Of a stretch of 53,155 bases of DNA, positions 17,027-27,176 are shown one piece after another (position 1 is the stretch's first letter; every line of letters starts with the position of its first letter). Origin of the DNA: Deltaproteobacteria bacterium (GTDB lineage: Bacteria > Myxococcota_A > UBA9042 > DTJE01); assembly GCA_029555025.1 (NCBI GenBank), contig JAKPTZ010000098.1, positions 1-53,155 of the forward strand, read 5' to 3'. Made by a program: the position numbers and the translations under genes. The notes below the pieces were generated by a model, which saw only the letters and a list, made by a program, of their open reading frames with translations, did not search any database and was not told the origin of the DNA.

Positions 17027-18391
17027 TCAACAACCGGATGAAGTCAGAATTCGATATCGCTCCTGGACAATTTCCACATATCGTTCCTTTGAGCGTGGCT
17101 GCAGCAGGGACTGACCAACCATGGTCCGGACAATCTCGAGCCACCTCTCAAGTTCCCCAAACACCAAGCCAATCCTGGATTCCGACAACCCTATCGACCT
17201 GCCGAACGCCTTAAAATACGACGCTTTCAGATTCCGATCGCGCCCTTGCATCTTCAGGCCCGTTTCAGACCGCTCTCGAGGTATTGGCAATCGGGTGTTC
17301 AGCATGTCATAACACGGCGCCAGCTTGAACGTTCCCAGCGCCCTTTCGTTTTCCAGCAGCGACCAGTTCTTAAGGTGCATGTCACCGTTTGCAATCAGGA
17401 AGCAGAAAACAAGGCGCCTGAAAAAATCCCCGATGTCGATTTCGGGGGCCGATGAATACGCCCGGATTGCCGCAGCTACCCTTTCGAAGGTCGAGTCGTA
17501 CTTGTCGTCAGCCGGAACTCGAATCAACTGTCCCATGTCTTCCATCATAAGACGCGTGCCTGATTCGGTGATGTCGAATCGTCTGATTGCGAACACGTTT
17601 CCAAGCCCTGGAATGTTGACCAATGCAAACGGAGGCACATCAAACCCGGCGGCCATGGCAATCGCCATCGTCGCATGTTCATTTTCCGGCAGTTCCGGAA
17701 AGTCGCCGTCGGGTTTCAGTACATACTGCGCGTCAACCGGCGTCGCCCGCAGCAACCCGCGGCTGGTATCCAGGTGAAAGGCACCCTTCTTCTGTGCCCC
17801 GGATATCGATCCGCCATAAAGGACGTGCGCGAACGAGACCAGCGGCCTGTCGGGATACACCGCGACCTTCAGCTTCCTGGTGGTTCCCCACATCGCCGTG
17901 ACACACTTGCGATGAATCGCACCCTGTGCAAGCGGCTTGAAACACGTCGGACAAAATCCCACCGGCCCCGACAGCGGGATCTCGACAAGGCCATCAGATA
18001 GACCTCTGTCCAGGATCCCTGACAAAGCATCAACTTCCCGTCCCTGACTATCAATCGCCCTGACCGAAACCGCCCCGGTGGGCAGACGGCCCGTGGCCAT
18101 CAATATGGCAAACCTGTTTGCCTTATCGATATGCAGCAACGATTCAGCATTCTGCAGCAGCCAGCCCTCGGGAATCAGATTGTCGAAAAATGGATGAAGC
18201 GTCCTTTCGACGAACGGCTCCGGCCTTTTCTTCATGGCGCATGAAATGTCGGGCGAACCCGGCATCGACAGCCAGTCCTGGTCATACTGAAAAGCGAACC
18301 TGTCCCTGGCCTGACGCTCCAGCACTCCGACCCTGGCATCACGCAGATACACGTAGGCCTTTGTGATTTGCGAATATTCGACGTCAGACAT
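17027..18391 (-). CDS. hipA: HipA-family serine/threonine kinase toxin, fused HipS-HipT type
   Basis: Predicted 454-aa kinase toxin of a type II toxin-antitoxin system; E. coli HipA, of about 440 aa, phosphorylates glutamyl-tRNA synthetase. The first ~130 residues are the HipA N-terminal subdomain (LRDARVGVLERQ, then FFDNLIPEGWLL). Next comes a zinc-ribbon-like CPTCFKPL...HRKC. The kinase core has a P-loop-like SGAQKKG, the ATP-binding YVLKPDG, the catalytic loop NGDMHLKNWSLL and the metal-binding CYDML. In Bacteroidetes-type loci the N-terminal subdomain and the CxxC-bearing kinase are often separate genes; here they are joined. Its start overlaps the end of hipB by eight bases, so the antitoxin is made first. 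Confidence 0.92.
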   Translation of the reverse strand: MSDVEYSQITKAYVYLRDARVGVLERQARDRFAFQYDQDWLSMPGSPDISCAMKKRPEPFVERTLHPFFDNLIPEGWLLQNAESLLHIDKANRFAILMATGRLPTGAVSVRAIDSQGREVDALSGILDRGLSDGLVEIPLSGPVGFCPTCFKPLAQGAIHRKCVTAMWGTTRKLKVAVYPDRPLVSFAHVLYGGSISGAQKKGAFHLDTSRGLLRATPVDAQYVLKPDGDFPELPENEHATMAIAMAAGFDVPPFALVNIPGLGNVFAIRRFDITESGTRLMMEDMGQLIRVPADDKYDSTFERVAAAIRAYSSAPEIDIGDFFRRLVFCFLIANGDMHLKNWSLLENERALGTFKLAPCYDMLNTRLPIPRERSETGLKMQGRDRNLKASYFKAFGRSIGLSESRIGLVFGELERWLEIVRTMVGQSLLQPRSKERYVEIVQERYRILTSSGC

Positions 18392-18629
18392 CGCTCTCCT
18401 CGACTGACCTGTCGCGTGGAACCGGCCCTATCCGGTAACCAAAAACCCCAAGAACCTTGTTCAGGGAAACTGCCTGCACATTCATATCGCCGTTTTCGAT
18501 TCGATTGACCAGTGTGTAACTGACCTCAGCATGCCTGGCAAGTTCAGCCTGGGTAATGCCACGCTCCTTCCTTCTGGCACGAAGGAACCTTCCAATATCC
18601 GTAATCTGCGTATTGGTCTTGCTGGTCAT
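18384..18629 (-). CDS. hipB: HipB-type helix-turn-helix antitoxin
   Basis: Predicted 81-aa XRE/Cro-type DNA-binding protein. ITQAELARHAEVSYTLVNRIENGDMNV is a classical helix-turn-helix, followed by VSLNKVLGVFGYRI as in HipB antitoxins. It should neutralise HipA and repress the operon. The ORF opens at a TTG (18659), but the ATG at 18629 fits HipB length and the sequence MTSKTNTQ. Three HipB-like operator dyads lie directly upstream, which supports the assignment. The gene is downstream of the alpha-glucan operon on the same strand but separated from it by a 272-bp regulatory gap. Confidence 0.92.
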   Translation of the reverse strand: MTSKTNTQITDIGRFLRARRKERGITQAELARHAEVSYTLVNRIENGDMNVQAVSLNKVLGVFGYRIGPVPRDRSVEESDV

Positions 18630-18672
18630 ACCGTCATCCCCATTGACGCCCGACAACAATCTGTCGATATTT

Positions 18673-18772
18673 CATCCCAAAATAAGGATGTCGACTGGTG
18701 ATATCCCGTATTTTGTCCTCAAAAAAGGATCTGAACAAGACAATCTGCAAGAATTATCCTTAAAAAAGGACA
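18673..18772. promoter_or_regulatory. Three HipB-type operators at 41-bp spacing (hipBA promoter region)
   Basis: Three dyads share the layout xxTCC-N8-GGAxx: CATCC-N8-GGATG (18673-18690), TGTCC-N8-GGATC (18714-18731) and TATCC-N8-GGACA (18755-18772). E. coli HipB binds TATCC-N8-GGATA, so the arms and the 8-base spacer agree closely. The N8 in each is AT-rich. Centre-to-centre spacing is exactly 41 bp twice, close to four helical turns, so bound dimers would line up on one DNA face. A weak minus-strand promoter (TTGTTC, 17 bases, CAAAAT) overlaps the middle site. Confidence 0.8.
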
Positions 18773-18814
18773 ATATTGAGAAAACAACCTGATTTAAGAA
18801 CATTTTGTACCAAT

Positions 18815-18832
18815 TATTCCCGACCGGGAATA
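18815..18832. promoter_or_regulatory. 18-bp palindrome between malG and hipBA
   Basis: TATTCCCG-AC-CGGGAATA is a perfect 8+8 dyad 70 bp past the malG stop. As RNA it could form a 7-bp stem with a 4-nt loop, a possible terminator for the alpha-glucan operon. As DNA it looks like an operator for a dimeric regulator. It does not match the HipB sites. Confidence 0.45.
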
Positions 18833-18901
18833 TCCAATGGACTGACTCCCGCAGGGCTGGAATCCCCAGGTACGCAACGTTCAATCCGCACCAGCGAAAT
18901 T

Positions 18902-19753
18902 CTAGCCCTTGACGCCGCCGGCGGTCAGTCCGCCGATCAGGTGACGCTGCAGCGCGAAGAACAGGGCCATGACCGGCGTGCTGACGATGATGGCGCCCGC
19001 GGCGAAGTGTCCCCACTCGGTCGAGTAGTCGCCGACGTATCGCTGCAGCGCGACCGGCAACGTGAAGGCCGTCTCGTCGGACAGGAATGTCGCCGCCAGG
19101 ATGAACTCGTTCCATGCCGTCATGAAGGAAAACAGCGCGGTCACGACAATCGCGGGGCGCGCAAGCGGCAGGATGATCCGGAAAAACATCGTCCAGCGGC
19201 CGGCGCCGTCCATGACCGCGGCCTCTTCCAGATCCTTCGGGATCGTGTCGAAGTAACCCTTCATCATCCACACGCAGAACGGAATCGCGGTGGTCGAATA
19301 CACAAGCGTCAGGCCGACCATGCTGTCGAGCAGGTTCATCGCGTCCAGCAGCAGGTAAAGCGGAATCGCCATGACGACGCCCGGGAACATCTGCGTCACC
19401 AGAAACAGGGTCATCCCGATTCGGCGGCCAGGGAAGACGAAACGTGAAAACGCATAGGCCGCGGTCGTTGCAAGCGCCAGGCTGAGCAGCGTGGTCGCGC
19501 CGGCGACGACGACCGAGTTGAACAGCCAGTGGCCGAAAAGCCAGCGGCCGGCCATGTCGGTGGCCATGACAAGGTCATGGAAGTTCGACAGGCTGAACGT
19601 GTTGGGAATCGGGCTTGGCGACAGGTCGAACGCCTGGGACGGGGTCAGGGCCATCTTGATGACCCACAGGACCGGATAAAGCGTGACCGCGCACGCGACG
19701 ACAAGCGCCAGGTTCCAGCCGACTGCGGCAAGCCAGGACGGACGACGGTTCAT
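18902..19753 (-). CDS. malG: Maltodextrin ABC transporter permease MalG
   Basis: Predicted 283-aa inner-membrane permease with six hydrophobic segments. The EAA loop that contacts the ATPase is present (EEAAVMDGAGRWTMFFRIILP). The protein starts [17 protein letters not shown] and ends GGLTAGGVKG, as MalG-type proteins do. The frame stays open far upstream, but the ATG at 19753 has AAGGAGG about six bases before it and overlaps the MalE-MalF stop as ATGA, so this is the real start. It pairs with the MalF part of the preceding fusion and the MalK ATPase. Last gene of the alpha-glucan operon. Confidence 0.95.
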   Translation of the reverse strand: MNRRPSWLAAVGWNLALVVACAVTLYPVLWVIKMALTPSQAFDLSPSPIPNTFSLSNFHDLVMATDMAGRWLFGHWLFNSVVVAGATTLLSLALATTAAYAFSRFVFPGRRIGMTLFLVTQMFPGVVMAIPLYLLLDAMNLLDSMVGLTLVYSTTAIPFCVWMMKGYFDTIPKDLEEAAVMDGAGRWTMFFRIILPLARPAIVVTALFSFMTAWNEFILAATFLSDETAFTLPVALQRYVGDYSTEWGHFAAGAIIVSTPVMALFFALQRHLIGGLTAGGVKG

Positions 19754-21932
19754 GCTGTCCTCCTTTGCAGGCGGCCCGCGGCCAGGCTCCAGGCCAGCAG
19801 GAACAGGAAAATCAACGTTGCGTATGCCGCGGCGTACCCGTACTGCTCCTGGCGCGAGAACGCCCAGCGGTACGCTTCGGATATCAGGATCTCGGTAGAG
19901 CCGCCCGGCTCGCCGCCGCTGACGAGGAAGATTATGTTGAACATATTGAAGGTCCAGACGCCGCCAAGCACGATTGCCGGCAGAAGCGCGGGTTTCAGCA
20001 GCGGCAGCGTTATCGAGAAGAACCTCTGGACCGCCGTGGCGCCGTCCATTTCCGCGGCCTCCTCGAGCTCGCCCGGGATTGACTGCAGGGCGCCCAGCGT
20101 GACCACCATCATGAACGGGAATCCAAGCCAGGTGTTGGTCGCGACGTTGGCCGCGAACGACGTCCAGAAATGGGAAAACCAAGACACCGGTTCAAGTCCC
20201 AGCCAGACCAGCAGGCCGTTTACCGCGCCGAACTGCTTGTGGAACATACCCTTCCAGATAAGCGCGGTGATGTAGCTCGGCACCGCCCACGGAACAATCA
20301 GAAGCACGCGATAGACGCCGCGCAACTTCATCCACGGACGTCGCAGCACCAGCGCCAGGGCCACGCCGATCGATACGTGCATGAAGACGTTGACGACGGT
20401 CCACATGACGGTCACGCCAAGGGTGAACCAGAACGAAAGCGGCTCCGTCACGGCGTAATCGGTGCTTCCCAGGATGTTGATGAAGTTGGCAAGGCCGACG
20501 TAAGTGAATTCGCCCTGGTGGTGCGAAAAGAACGCCACGCCGGTGCCGACCGCGAACGGGACGAACACCAGCACGCCGGTCGCCACGGCTGCCGGGGCCA
20601 GGAAGGCATAGGCGTGGGACGACGCTCGCATCCGTGACCACGTATCGTCGCGCCTGAAGCGGCGGGCCGCCCATACCAGCGCGGCGATGCCGAGGATGGC
20701 CAGGCCCGCCAGCGCGAACAACGGGTTTGCAGCGGCCGGCCTTGGGCGCGTGGCAATTTCGATTCGCTGCATGGCCGATTCCATGGCGGCTTCCGGCTCG
20801 GCGGCGCCGCGCAGGGCTGCACGCAGGGCCTGGGAGGCCGGCTCCCACACCGCCCGCATGACCGGGACGTTGGGCATCGGGATTGCCGCGGCCGCGGCCT
20901 CGCGGAACTGAACGACGATCGGATCGACGGCGACGTCGGTCAAATCCCAGGCGGACGCAAGGGCCACGACCTGGCGGGCGTCAACGAGACGGGGCGCCGC
21001 ACCCTCGACGGCGAGAAAGCGGGCCAGCGCGCCAGCGGCTTCCGGCACGGTCGATTTCGAAGACACCATGGCGGCATCGACGGTCAGGAATGGCGTCGCC
21101 GGAAGACCGGTTGACGAGACGCGGGGAAGGGGATGAACCGAGTACTTAACCCCGGGGGCCAGTTCGCCCAGGAACCAAGGACCGTTGACCGCCATCGCGA
21201 CGCGGCCTTCGTTGAAAAGCTGGGTGATCAGCGCCGATGTGGGCTCCTGGGGCATGTGACCGTCTTTCGTCAGGCCGGTGACGAACGCCACCGACGCGGC
21301 GTTTTCCGGCCTGTCCAGCCTGGGTTTGCCATCCTTGTCCAGGATGCCGCCGCCGAAACCGAACACCCATGGCGCATGGTGATAGAAGCTGCCGGCCTCC
21401 CAGGCGATGCAGAAGTTGCCCGGCCTGCCCGCGGCCATCCTGCGGCAGGCAGCCTGCAATGAGTCGGTGTCGCCCGGAACCGGACCGCCAAGCACGTCGT
21501 CGCGCACGAAAAGCGCCAGCGACTTGAACGCCAGCGGGTATCCGAACTGGCGCCCCTTCCAGGTCACCGCCTCCACCGTGGCGGGAAAGAACCCGGACCA
21601 TGGGTCGCCTTCAGGCAACCCGGCGATCAGGCCGCTTTCGACCCAGTCGCCAAGGCGTTCGTGGGCCGCGATGAAAACGTCCGGGCCGTTGCCACGCGGA
21701 ATCGCGGACGTCAGCTTGTTGGCGAACGCCTCGTACGGAACGGCCAGGAGCTCGACCGGCCATTCGGGATGAATCCGGGCGAACTCGGCCACCACCCGCT
21801 CCACCGCGTCGCGCTCGGCCCCGCGGTACGAATGCCAAAGACGCAGGGTGGCCGGGGCGGGGGCGTCACCCCTGACCCCGGGCGGCACGGCCAGCAGCGC
21901 GGCAAACACCAGCGCCATCAGCATCCATCGTC

Positions 21933-21936
<4 letters not shown>
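19750..21936 (-). CDS. MalE-MalF fusion: binding protein joined to ABC permease
   Basis: Predicted 728-aa single chain. Residues 1-24 are a signal peptide without a lipobox. About 25-395 is a family 1-type solute-binding protein ([27 protein letters not shown]). A single helix (about 407-424) is followed by basic RRFRR, so the binding domain should sit in the periplasm. About 440-728 is a MalF-type permease with the EAA loop ([23 protein letters not shown]). The topology is self-consistent: binding domain out, helix in, permease. No separate malE or malF lies in the operon, so this replaces both. The start is GTG, overlapping the MalK stop by four bases, and the stop overlaps malG by four. 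No frame change or stop is seen at the junction. Confidence 0.93.
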
Positions 21937-23021
<1,085 letters not shown>

Positions 23022-23045
23022 GCAGCAACCCCCGTCGCGCCAGAT

Positions 23046-25010
23046 TCAGCGCACCGCGAAGACCTTCGCCGTCCGCGGCCCCAGTGTCAGGCGCACCGTT
23101 CCGCCCTGCCCGACCGTGACGTCGTCGGTCGGATCCGGCTCGTCAAGCAGGTTCACAAGTTTCGTCCCCTGGGCAAACGACGTGACCATGTCGCCGCCGC
23201 CCGACTCGTCCGCGCTGGTCGTGGCCGTGTTGGTCGCGGACAGGTTCAGGACCACAAGCAGAGTCCTGGCGGGCGAGCCGCCCGTTGCGGGAACCGTCCT
23301 TTCGTACGCAAGAATTCCGGCGTCCTGGGCATTTCCGGTGTTCGTCGAGGACCACACGACCTTCATATCCCCGCGCCGAAGCGGTTCGTGGTCGCGGCGC
23401 AGATAATTCAGTTGCCTGATCCAGGCAAACGTCGCGCCGTCGGTCGCGTATCCGGTGTCCCACAGATCCTCGCGGTTCGCCGGGTCGTTGCCGCCGGCGA
23501 AATCCTGCTCGGTCCCGTAGTAGATGCATGGAATGCCGTCCATCGTCAGCAGCAGCGCCAGGGCGACCTTCAGGGCCGCCGGATCATCCCATTCGTACAT
23601 GAACCGCGGCAGGTCGTGGTTGTCCAGGAAATTGACCGTCAGCCTCCACGGCGGCAGTCCGGTGCCATCCGCCGCCGTGACGCCGCCCGGCTGGGGCGTC
23701 GTGCCGTAGTTCAACGTCCGCGGGTCGCTTTCCGGCGTCGGAATCCTGCTCTTCCACAAGTCTTCAATGCGCCTTGTCGGAGCACCATTCTTGACGATGT
23801 CGTCGATTACGAACTTCTGCGAAAAATAGAACACCGAATCCAGCATGCCCGGCGCCGTGAAACTGCCGATCAGATTGTCGTTGCCGTCAAAGGCCTCTCC
23901 AAACATCAGGAAATTGTCCTTGCCGGCCGCCGCCGCCCGCTGACGGATTCCCGGACAGAAATCTGCCCAGAATTCGTGCTCGACATGCTTGATCGTGTCG
24001 ATCCGGAATCCGTCGAATCCGACCCTTTCAACCCACGCCGCATAAACGTCGATCATCGCGTCGCGAACCTCGGGCAGTTCGGTGCGCACGTCCTTCAGGC
24101 CGCCGGGAAAATCGCCCAGCACTTCCTGCATCCGCACGTAGTCCCAGCACGCAGGCATTGCCCCCCACCATTCCCCTGAATCCCGCTGTTCGGCGGTGAT
24201 GCGTCCCGCGTCGAAGCAGGCCTGCTTTTCCCGGCCCCAGACCGTCACGCGCCCCATGCGGTTGTACCACTCGTCGTTCGCGAACTCCGGCGGCCACGGC
24301 GGCACGCGGTTGATTTCCGGCTGCCACACCCAGTTGATCGGGGCCGGTCCCGAGTAGCCAAGCGAAGTGAAGGCCTGGATGCCGTCTTCATCGAAGTCCG
24401 GATCCCATTCGGTCGTCCTGGTTATCGGCGATGCCGTGCCGGATCCCATCACCAGTTCGTCCGGCTGGCCGTTGCGGTTGATGTCGTAATAGAAAAGCTG
24501 GCCAACGTGATTCGTGACGATGTCCAGGATGACCTTCATCCCGCGTTCATGGGCCTTGCCGACAAGCTCGCGCAGCTTCGCCAGATCGCCGAAGTGCAGG
24601 TTGGGCTGGGTGAAGTCCTGGGTCCAGTAACCGTGATACCCGGCAACCCCGGCGTCTTCCTCGACATTCTTGACGACCGGCGAAATCCACAGTGCCGTGA
24701 CGCCAAGTTCGTCCAGGTAGTCCAGCCGGTCGATCAACCCCTGCCAGTCACCTCCGTGATAGGCGGCCGGCGAATGCGGTACGACGTTGAAATCGTTGTT
24801 CCGGTCGCCGTTGGCGAAACGATCGACCAGCACCTGATACACGATTTCATCGCGCCAGTCCTGGACCACCGCTTGCAGCCCGGGAACATCCTCGGCCCGC
24901 GATGCGTCGAAGCACCCGGCCGCCGCCGCCATCAGTAACGTTATTGCAAGCATGCGCCCTGCGCGGCCGAAGCCATGTCCATTTCGCAGGCGCGTCGTTG
25001 TCCGCTTCAT
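23046..25010 (-). CDS. GH13 alpha-amylase-family lipoprotein
   Basis: Predicted 654-aa alpha-glucan hydrolase or transglycosylase. The signal peptide ends in the lipobox AAGC, so the enzyme is membrane-anchored. GH13 conserved regions are complete: I VILDIVTNHVG, II GFDGFRIDTIKHVE (Asp nucleophile), III FGEAFDGN (Glu acid/base) and IV FLDNHDLPRF (transition-state Asp). A C-terminal beta domain follows. It lacks the EGF array and the CBM48-like domain of the other two GH13 enzymes here. Placed between the porin and the transporter genes, it may trim oligosaccharides in the periplasm; this is inference. A GGAGG SD is seven bases before the ATG. Confidence 0.93.
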   Translation of the reverse strand: MKRTTTRLRNGHGFGRAGRMLAITLLMAAAAGCFDASRAEDVPGLQAVVQDWRDEIVYQVLVDRFANGDRNNDFNVVPHSPAAYHGGDWQGLIDRLDYLDELGVTALWISPVVKNVEEDAGVAGYHGYWTQDFTQPNLHFGDLAKLRELVGKAHERGMKVILDIVTNHVGQLFYYDINRNGQPDELVMGSGTASPITRTTEWDPDFDEDGIQAFTSLGYSGPAPINWVWQPEINRVPPWPPEFANDEWYNRMGRVTVWGREKQACFDAGRITAEQRDSGEWWGAMPACWDYVRMQEVLGDFPGGLKDVRTELPEVRDAMIDVYAAWVERVGFDGFRIDTIKHVEHEFWADFCPGIRQRAAAAGKDNFLMFGEAFDGNDNLIGSFTAPGMLDSVFYFSQKFVIDDIVKNGAPTRRIEDLWKSRIPTPESDPRTLNYGTTPQPGGVTAADGTGLPPWRLTVNFLDNHDLPRFMYEWDDPAALKVALALLLTMDGIPCIYYGTEQDFAGGNDPANREDLWDTGYATDGATFAWIRQLNYLRRDHEPLRRGDMKVVWSSTNTGNAQDAGILAYERTVPATGGSPARTLLVVLNLSATNTATTSADESGGGDMVTSFAQGTKLVNLLDEPDPTDDVTVGQGGTVRLTLGPRTAKVFAVR

Positions 25011-25053
25011 GTCAAAACCTCCGATCCAGCAATCCTTCCGGCATTCCCGTCGG

Positions 25054-26628
25054 TCACTGATAACTGGAACTGTTCAGCCACCACTCGACCTGGACACCCA
25101 GGTAATGCTGCCATTCCTGGCCGCGCCGCTCGTCGAACTGCGGCAACAGGGATCGTGCGTCGTCATTTGACCAGCTTGCCGTATAGACCAGTCGAATCTG
25201 CGGCCTCTGGTACATGCCGCGTTCCAGGTTCAGGGACGGCATCAGGGACATCTGGACGACGTGCGGCCGGCCGACCTTGTCGTCCGTCGGATCAAGGCCC
25301 CTGGATGCCTTCCACTGATGGCTCAGTTCGGCCCCGACGTGGAAGTGATCCGTGGCGAACCACGTGGCCCGCACGTCCTCGGTACCTTCCCAGTAATCGT
25401 CCAGGTCATACCGGTTGGAATCCGCATCGACGAACAGGCGCCCATAAGCCGCGGCCATGATCCCGAAATGCCGGTTTTCCCAGTTCGATGAAGCCGCAAG
25501 GACGAATTCCTTCGCGCCCGAGGCGGTGCGATCCAGTGCGACCCCCCACGGAATTCCCCACTCGCCGTATGCGGCAAGGCCCCATGCGTACCTGGCAAAG
25601 ATATTGACGTGGGAATCTTTCCCGAAGCCCCAGAAACCGATCTGGGCGCCGACCACGCCACCGTTGTCGGCCGGCATCTCGGACACCAGTTCCGGGTCGG
25701 GCGCAATCCCGAATTCCTTGAAATAATCCAGGAATTCACTGTCGTAACGCAGCTTGCCCTTTGGAAGCCAGTGGAACTCCCCGTAAAGCGAAACCTTCAT
25801 CGACAGTTTCGGGGCCAGGTCACGGCCAAGCCAGCTTACCTTGGCCGACGCGATCATCCGCTGGCGCTCCATCAGGGTGATGGTATCCGAGCCATAGGTG
25901 GCCGGGACCTGAAAGCGTCGCAACTGGAACTGGTCGTCCAGACGGTTGACACCGACATGTGCGAGTACCTGCCAGGACTTGTGATCCCACGACAGGCCGC
26001 CGCCAAGTGTGTTCAGGGAATCAAGCGGCCACCAGTCAAGAAGATAGATGTCGTCGCCCCTGTACATGCGGGATCCGACCCATATCTTCAAATCGGTCTT
26101 GAAGATTCCCGACGCCTCGACGTAAAGGTTCCTCAAGACGATGGAATCGCTTGCCTTTCCGTCGAAGTGAAAGAACTCGTCCAGGAACGCCGGGGTAATC
26201 AGCAGCCGCATGGCGAACCCGCTGGCGGTGCGTATTCCATAACCCAGGTCCAGTTCGACGTATGAGCCTTCCATCAGGCGTGAACCGTGCGTGACGATAT
26301 TGGTCGCGTTGCCAGGGGCACCGGCGAAATCGCTGGAAAAGCCGACACGCCCGTACGTCCCGAACTGGAATCCTTTCGGGAAGCCATCGGCGGCCCCTGG
26401 CTTCTTCGGCGGCTTGACCTCGTCGTCCGGCGATGCACCGTCACCCTTCTTCCTGCGGACGGACTCATCGGAACCGGAATCTTCGGGCACCACCGCGGGC
26501 GGGACATCGCCATCCGATTCGGTGGCGCCGTCCGCCGGGCCTGCCTGGCCGGCACGGGCGGCCATGGTCGGCATCGCCATCACCGCCAGCACGCACACCG
26601 TGGCAATCCATCGGTTGAACAAGCTCAT
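25054..26628 (-). CDS. lamB: LamB-type maltoporin, outer-membrane channel
   Basis: Predicted 524-aa outer-membrane beta-barrel. After a signal peptide (start MSLFNRWIATV, cleavage near ARAG) comes an acidic linker of about 50 residues, then FGTYGRVGFSSD, and KIWVGSRMYRGDDIYLLDWW, which recalls the LamB GxRxYxRxD...D region. Alternating aromatic strands run to the end (YLGVQVEWW). Unlike LamB, which ends at WW, it continues with LNSSSYQ. The long Lys/Pro-rich linker after the signal peptide is also not in E. coli LamB. It should let maltodextrins cross the outer membrane. The ATG at 26628 has GGAGG four bases upstream and overlaps the preceding stop as ATGA. Confidence 0.85.
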   Translation of the reverse strand: MSLFNRWIATVCVLAVMAMPTMAARAGQAGPADGATESDGDVPPAVVPEDSGSDESVRRKKGDGASPDDEVKPPKKPGAADGFPKGFQFGTYGRVGFSSDFAGAPGNATNIVTHGSRLMEGSYVELDLGYGIRTASGFAMRLLITPAFLDEFFHFDGKASDSIVLRNLYVEASGIFKTDLKIWVGSRMYRGDDIYLLDWWPLDSLNTLGGGLSWDHKSWQVLAHVGVNRLDDQFQLRRFQVPATYGSDTITLMERQRMIASAKVSWLGRDLAPKLSMKVSLYGEFHWLPKGKLRYDSEFLDYFKEFGIAPDPELVSEMPADNGGVVGAQIGFWGFGKDSHVNIFARYAWGLAAYGEWGIPWGVALDRTASGAKEFVLAASSNWENRHFGIMAAAYGRLFVDADSNRYDLDDYWEGTEDVRATWFATDHFHVGAELSHQWKASRGLDPTDDKVGRPHVVQMSLMPSLNLERGMYQRPQIRLVYTASWSNDDARSLLPQFDERRGQEWQHYLGVQVEWWLNSSSYQ

Positions 26629-27176
26629 TCTTCCTCCAGCACGCAGCGCAGGTTCTTCGGGATGAACCCGTCGGCGCAGGCGTCGCAGTGATCCCCGGCA
26701 TAACCGGTGTCGCAGTCGCAGAACGGCTGCGTGTTGACGATGCGGCATGTTCCGAATGCACACGGGAATCCGTGGCACGCATCGACGCGCACGCACCGAA
26801 GCCCCCGGACGACCCATCCCTGGGCGCATTCGCCGCAGATGCGGCCGTCGTAACCTTCCAGGCAGACGCAGGTTCCGACCCCGGCAACAAGTTCGCATGT
26901 GCCAAAAATGCACGGATCCTGCGTGCAGTCCAGGGCGCCCTCCGGAACGCAGTCCGGGCCGTACCCGTAACCGTAACCGCCGCAACCGGTTCCGCCGCTG
27001 CCCGGATCCCATTCGACGATGTCCGTTCCGGTGCCGGAGTCATCCGCCCCGGCGACATCGTTGATTTCGGACCCCCCTTCGCCGCAGCCCGCGAAGACAA
27101 ACGGCACTGCCGCCGCAAGGCACGCGGCGATCGCCGTCCGTATCCCGGACCTGGCCAGCCTTGAGCGCGTATTCAT
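26625..27176 (-). CDS. EGF-like lipoprotein of the alpha-glucan operon
   Basis: Predicted 183-aa lipoprotein with no enzyme domain. The signal peptide ends in FAGC. A short Asp-rich stretch and a Gly/Tyr tract (GGYGYGYGPDC) precede two full EGF-like modules of the form DPCxFGTCxxxxGxxxCxCxxGYxGxxCxxCxxG. The modules are near copies of those in the EGF-array amylases of the same operon. Overlaps on both sides (four bases each with GH13 upstream and the porin downstream) show tight coupling. A scaffold or adaptor holding the surface amylases near the porin is a natural hypothesis, not proven. Start at 27176 with GGAGG seven bases upstream. Confidence 0.85.
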   Translation of the reverse strand: MNTRSRLARSGIRTAIAACLAAAVPFVFAGCGEGGSEINDVAGADDSGTGTDIVEWDPGSGGTGCGGYGYGYGPDCVPEGALDCTQDPCIFGTCELVAGVGTCVCLEGYDGRICGECAQGWVVRGLRCVRVDACHGFPCAFGTCRIVNTQPFCDCDTGYAGDHCDACADGFIPKNLRCVLEEE

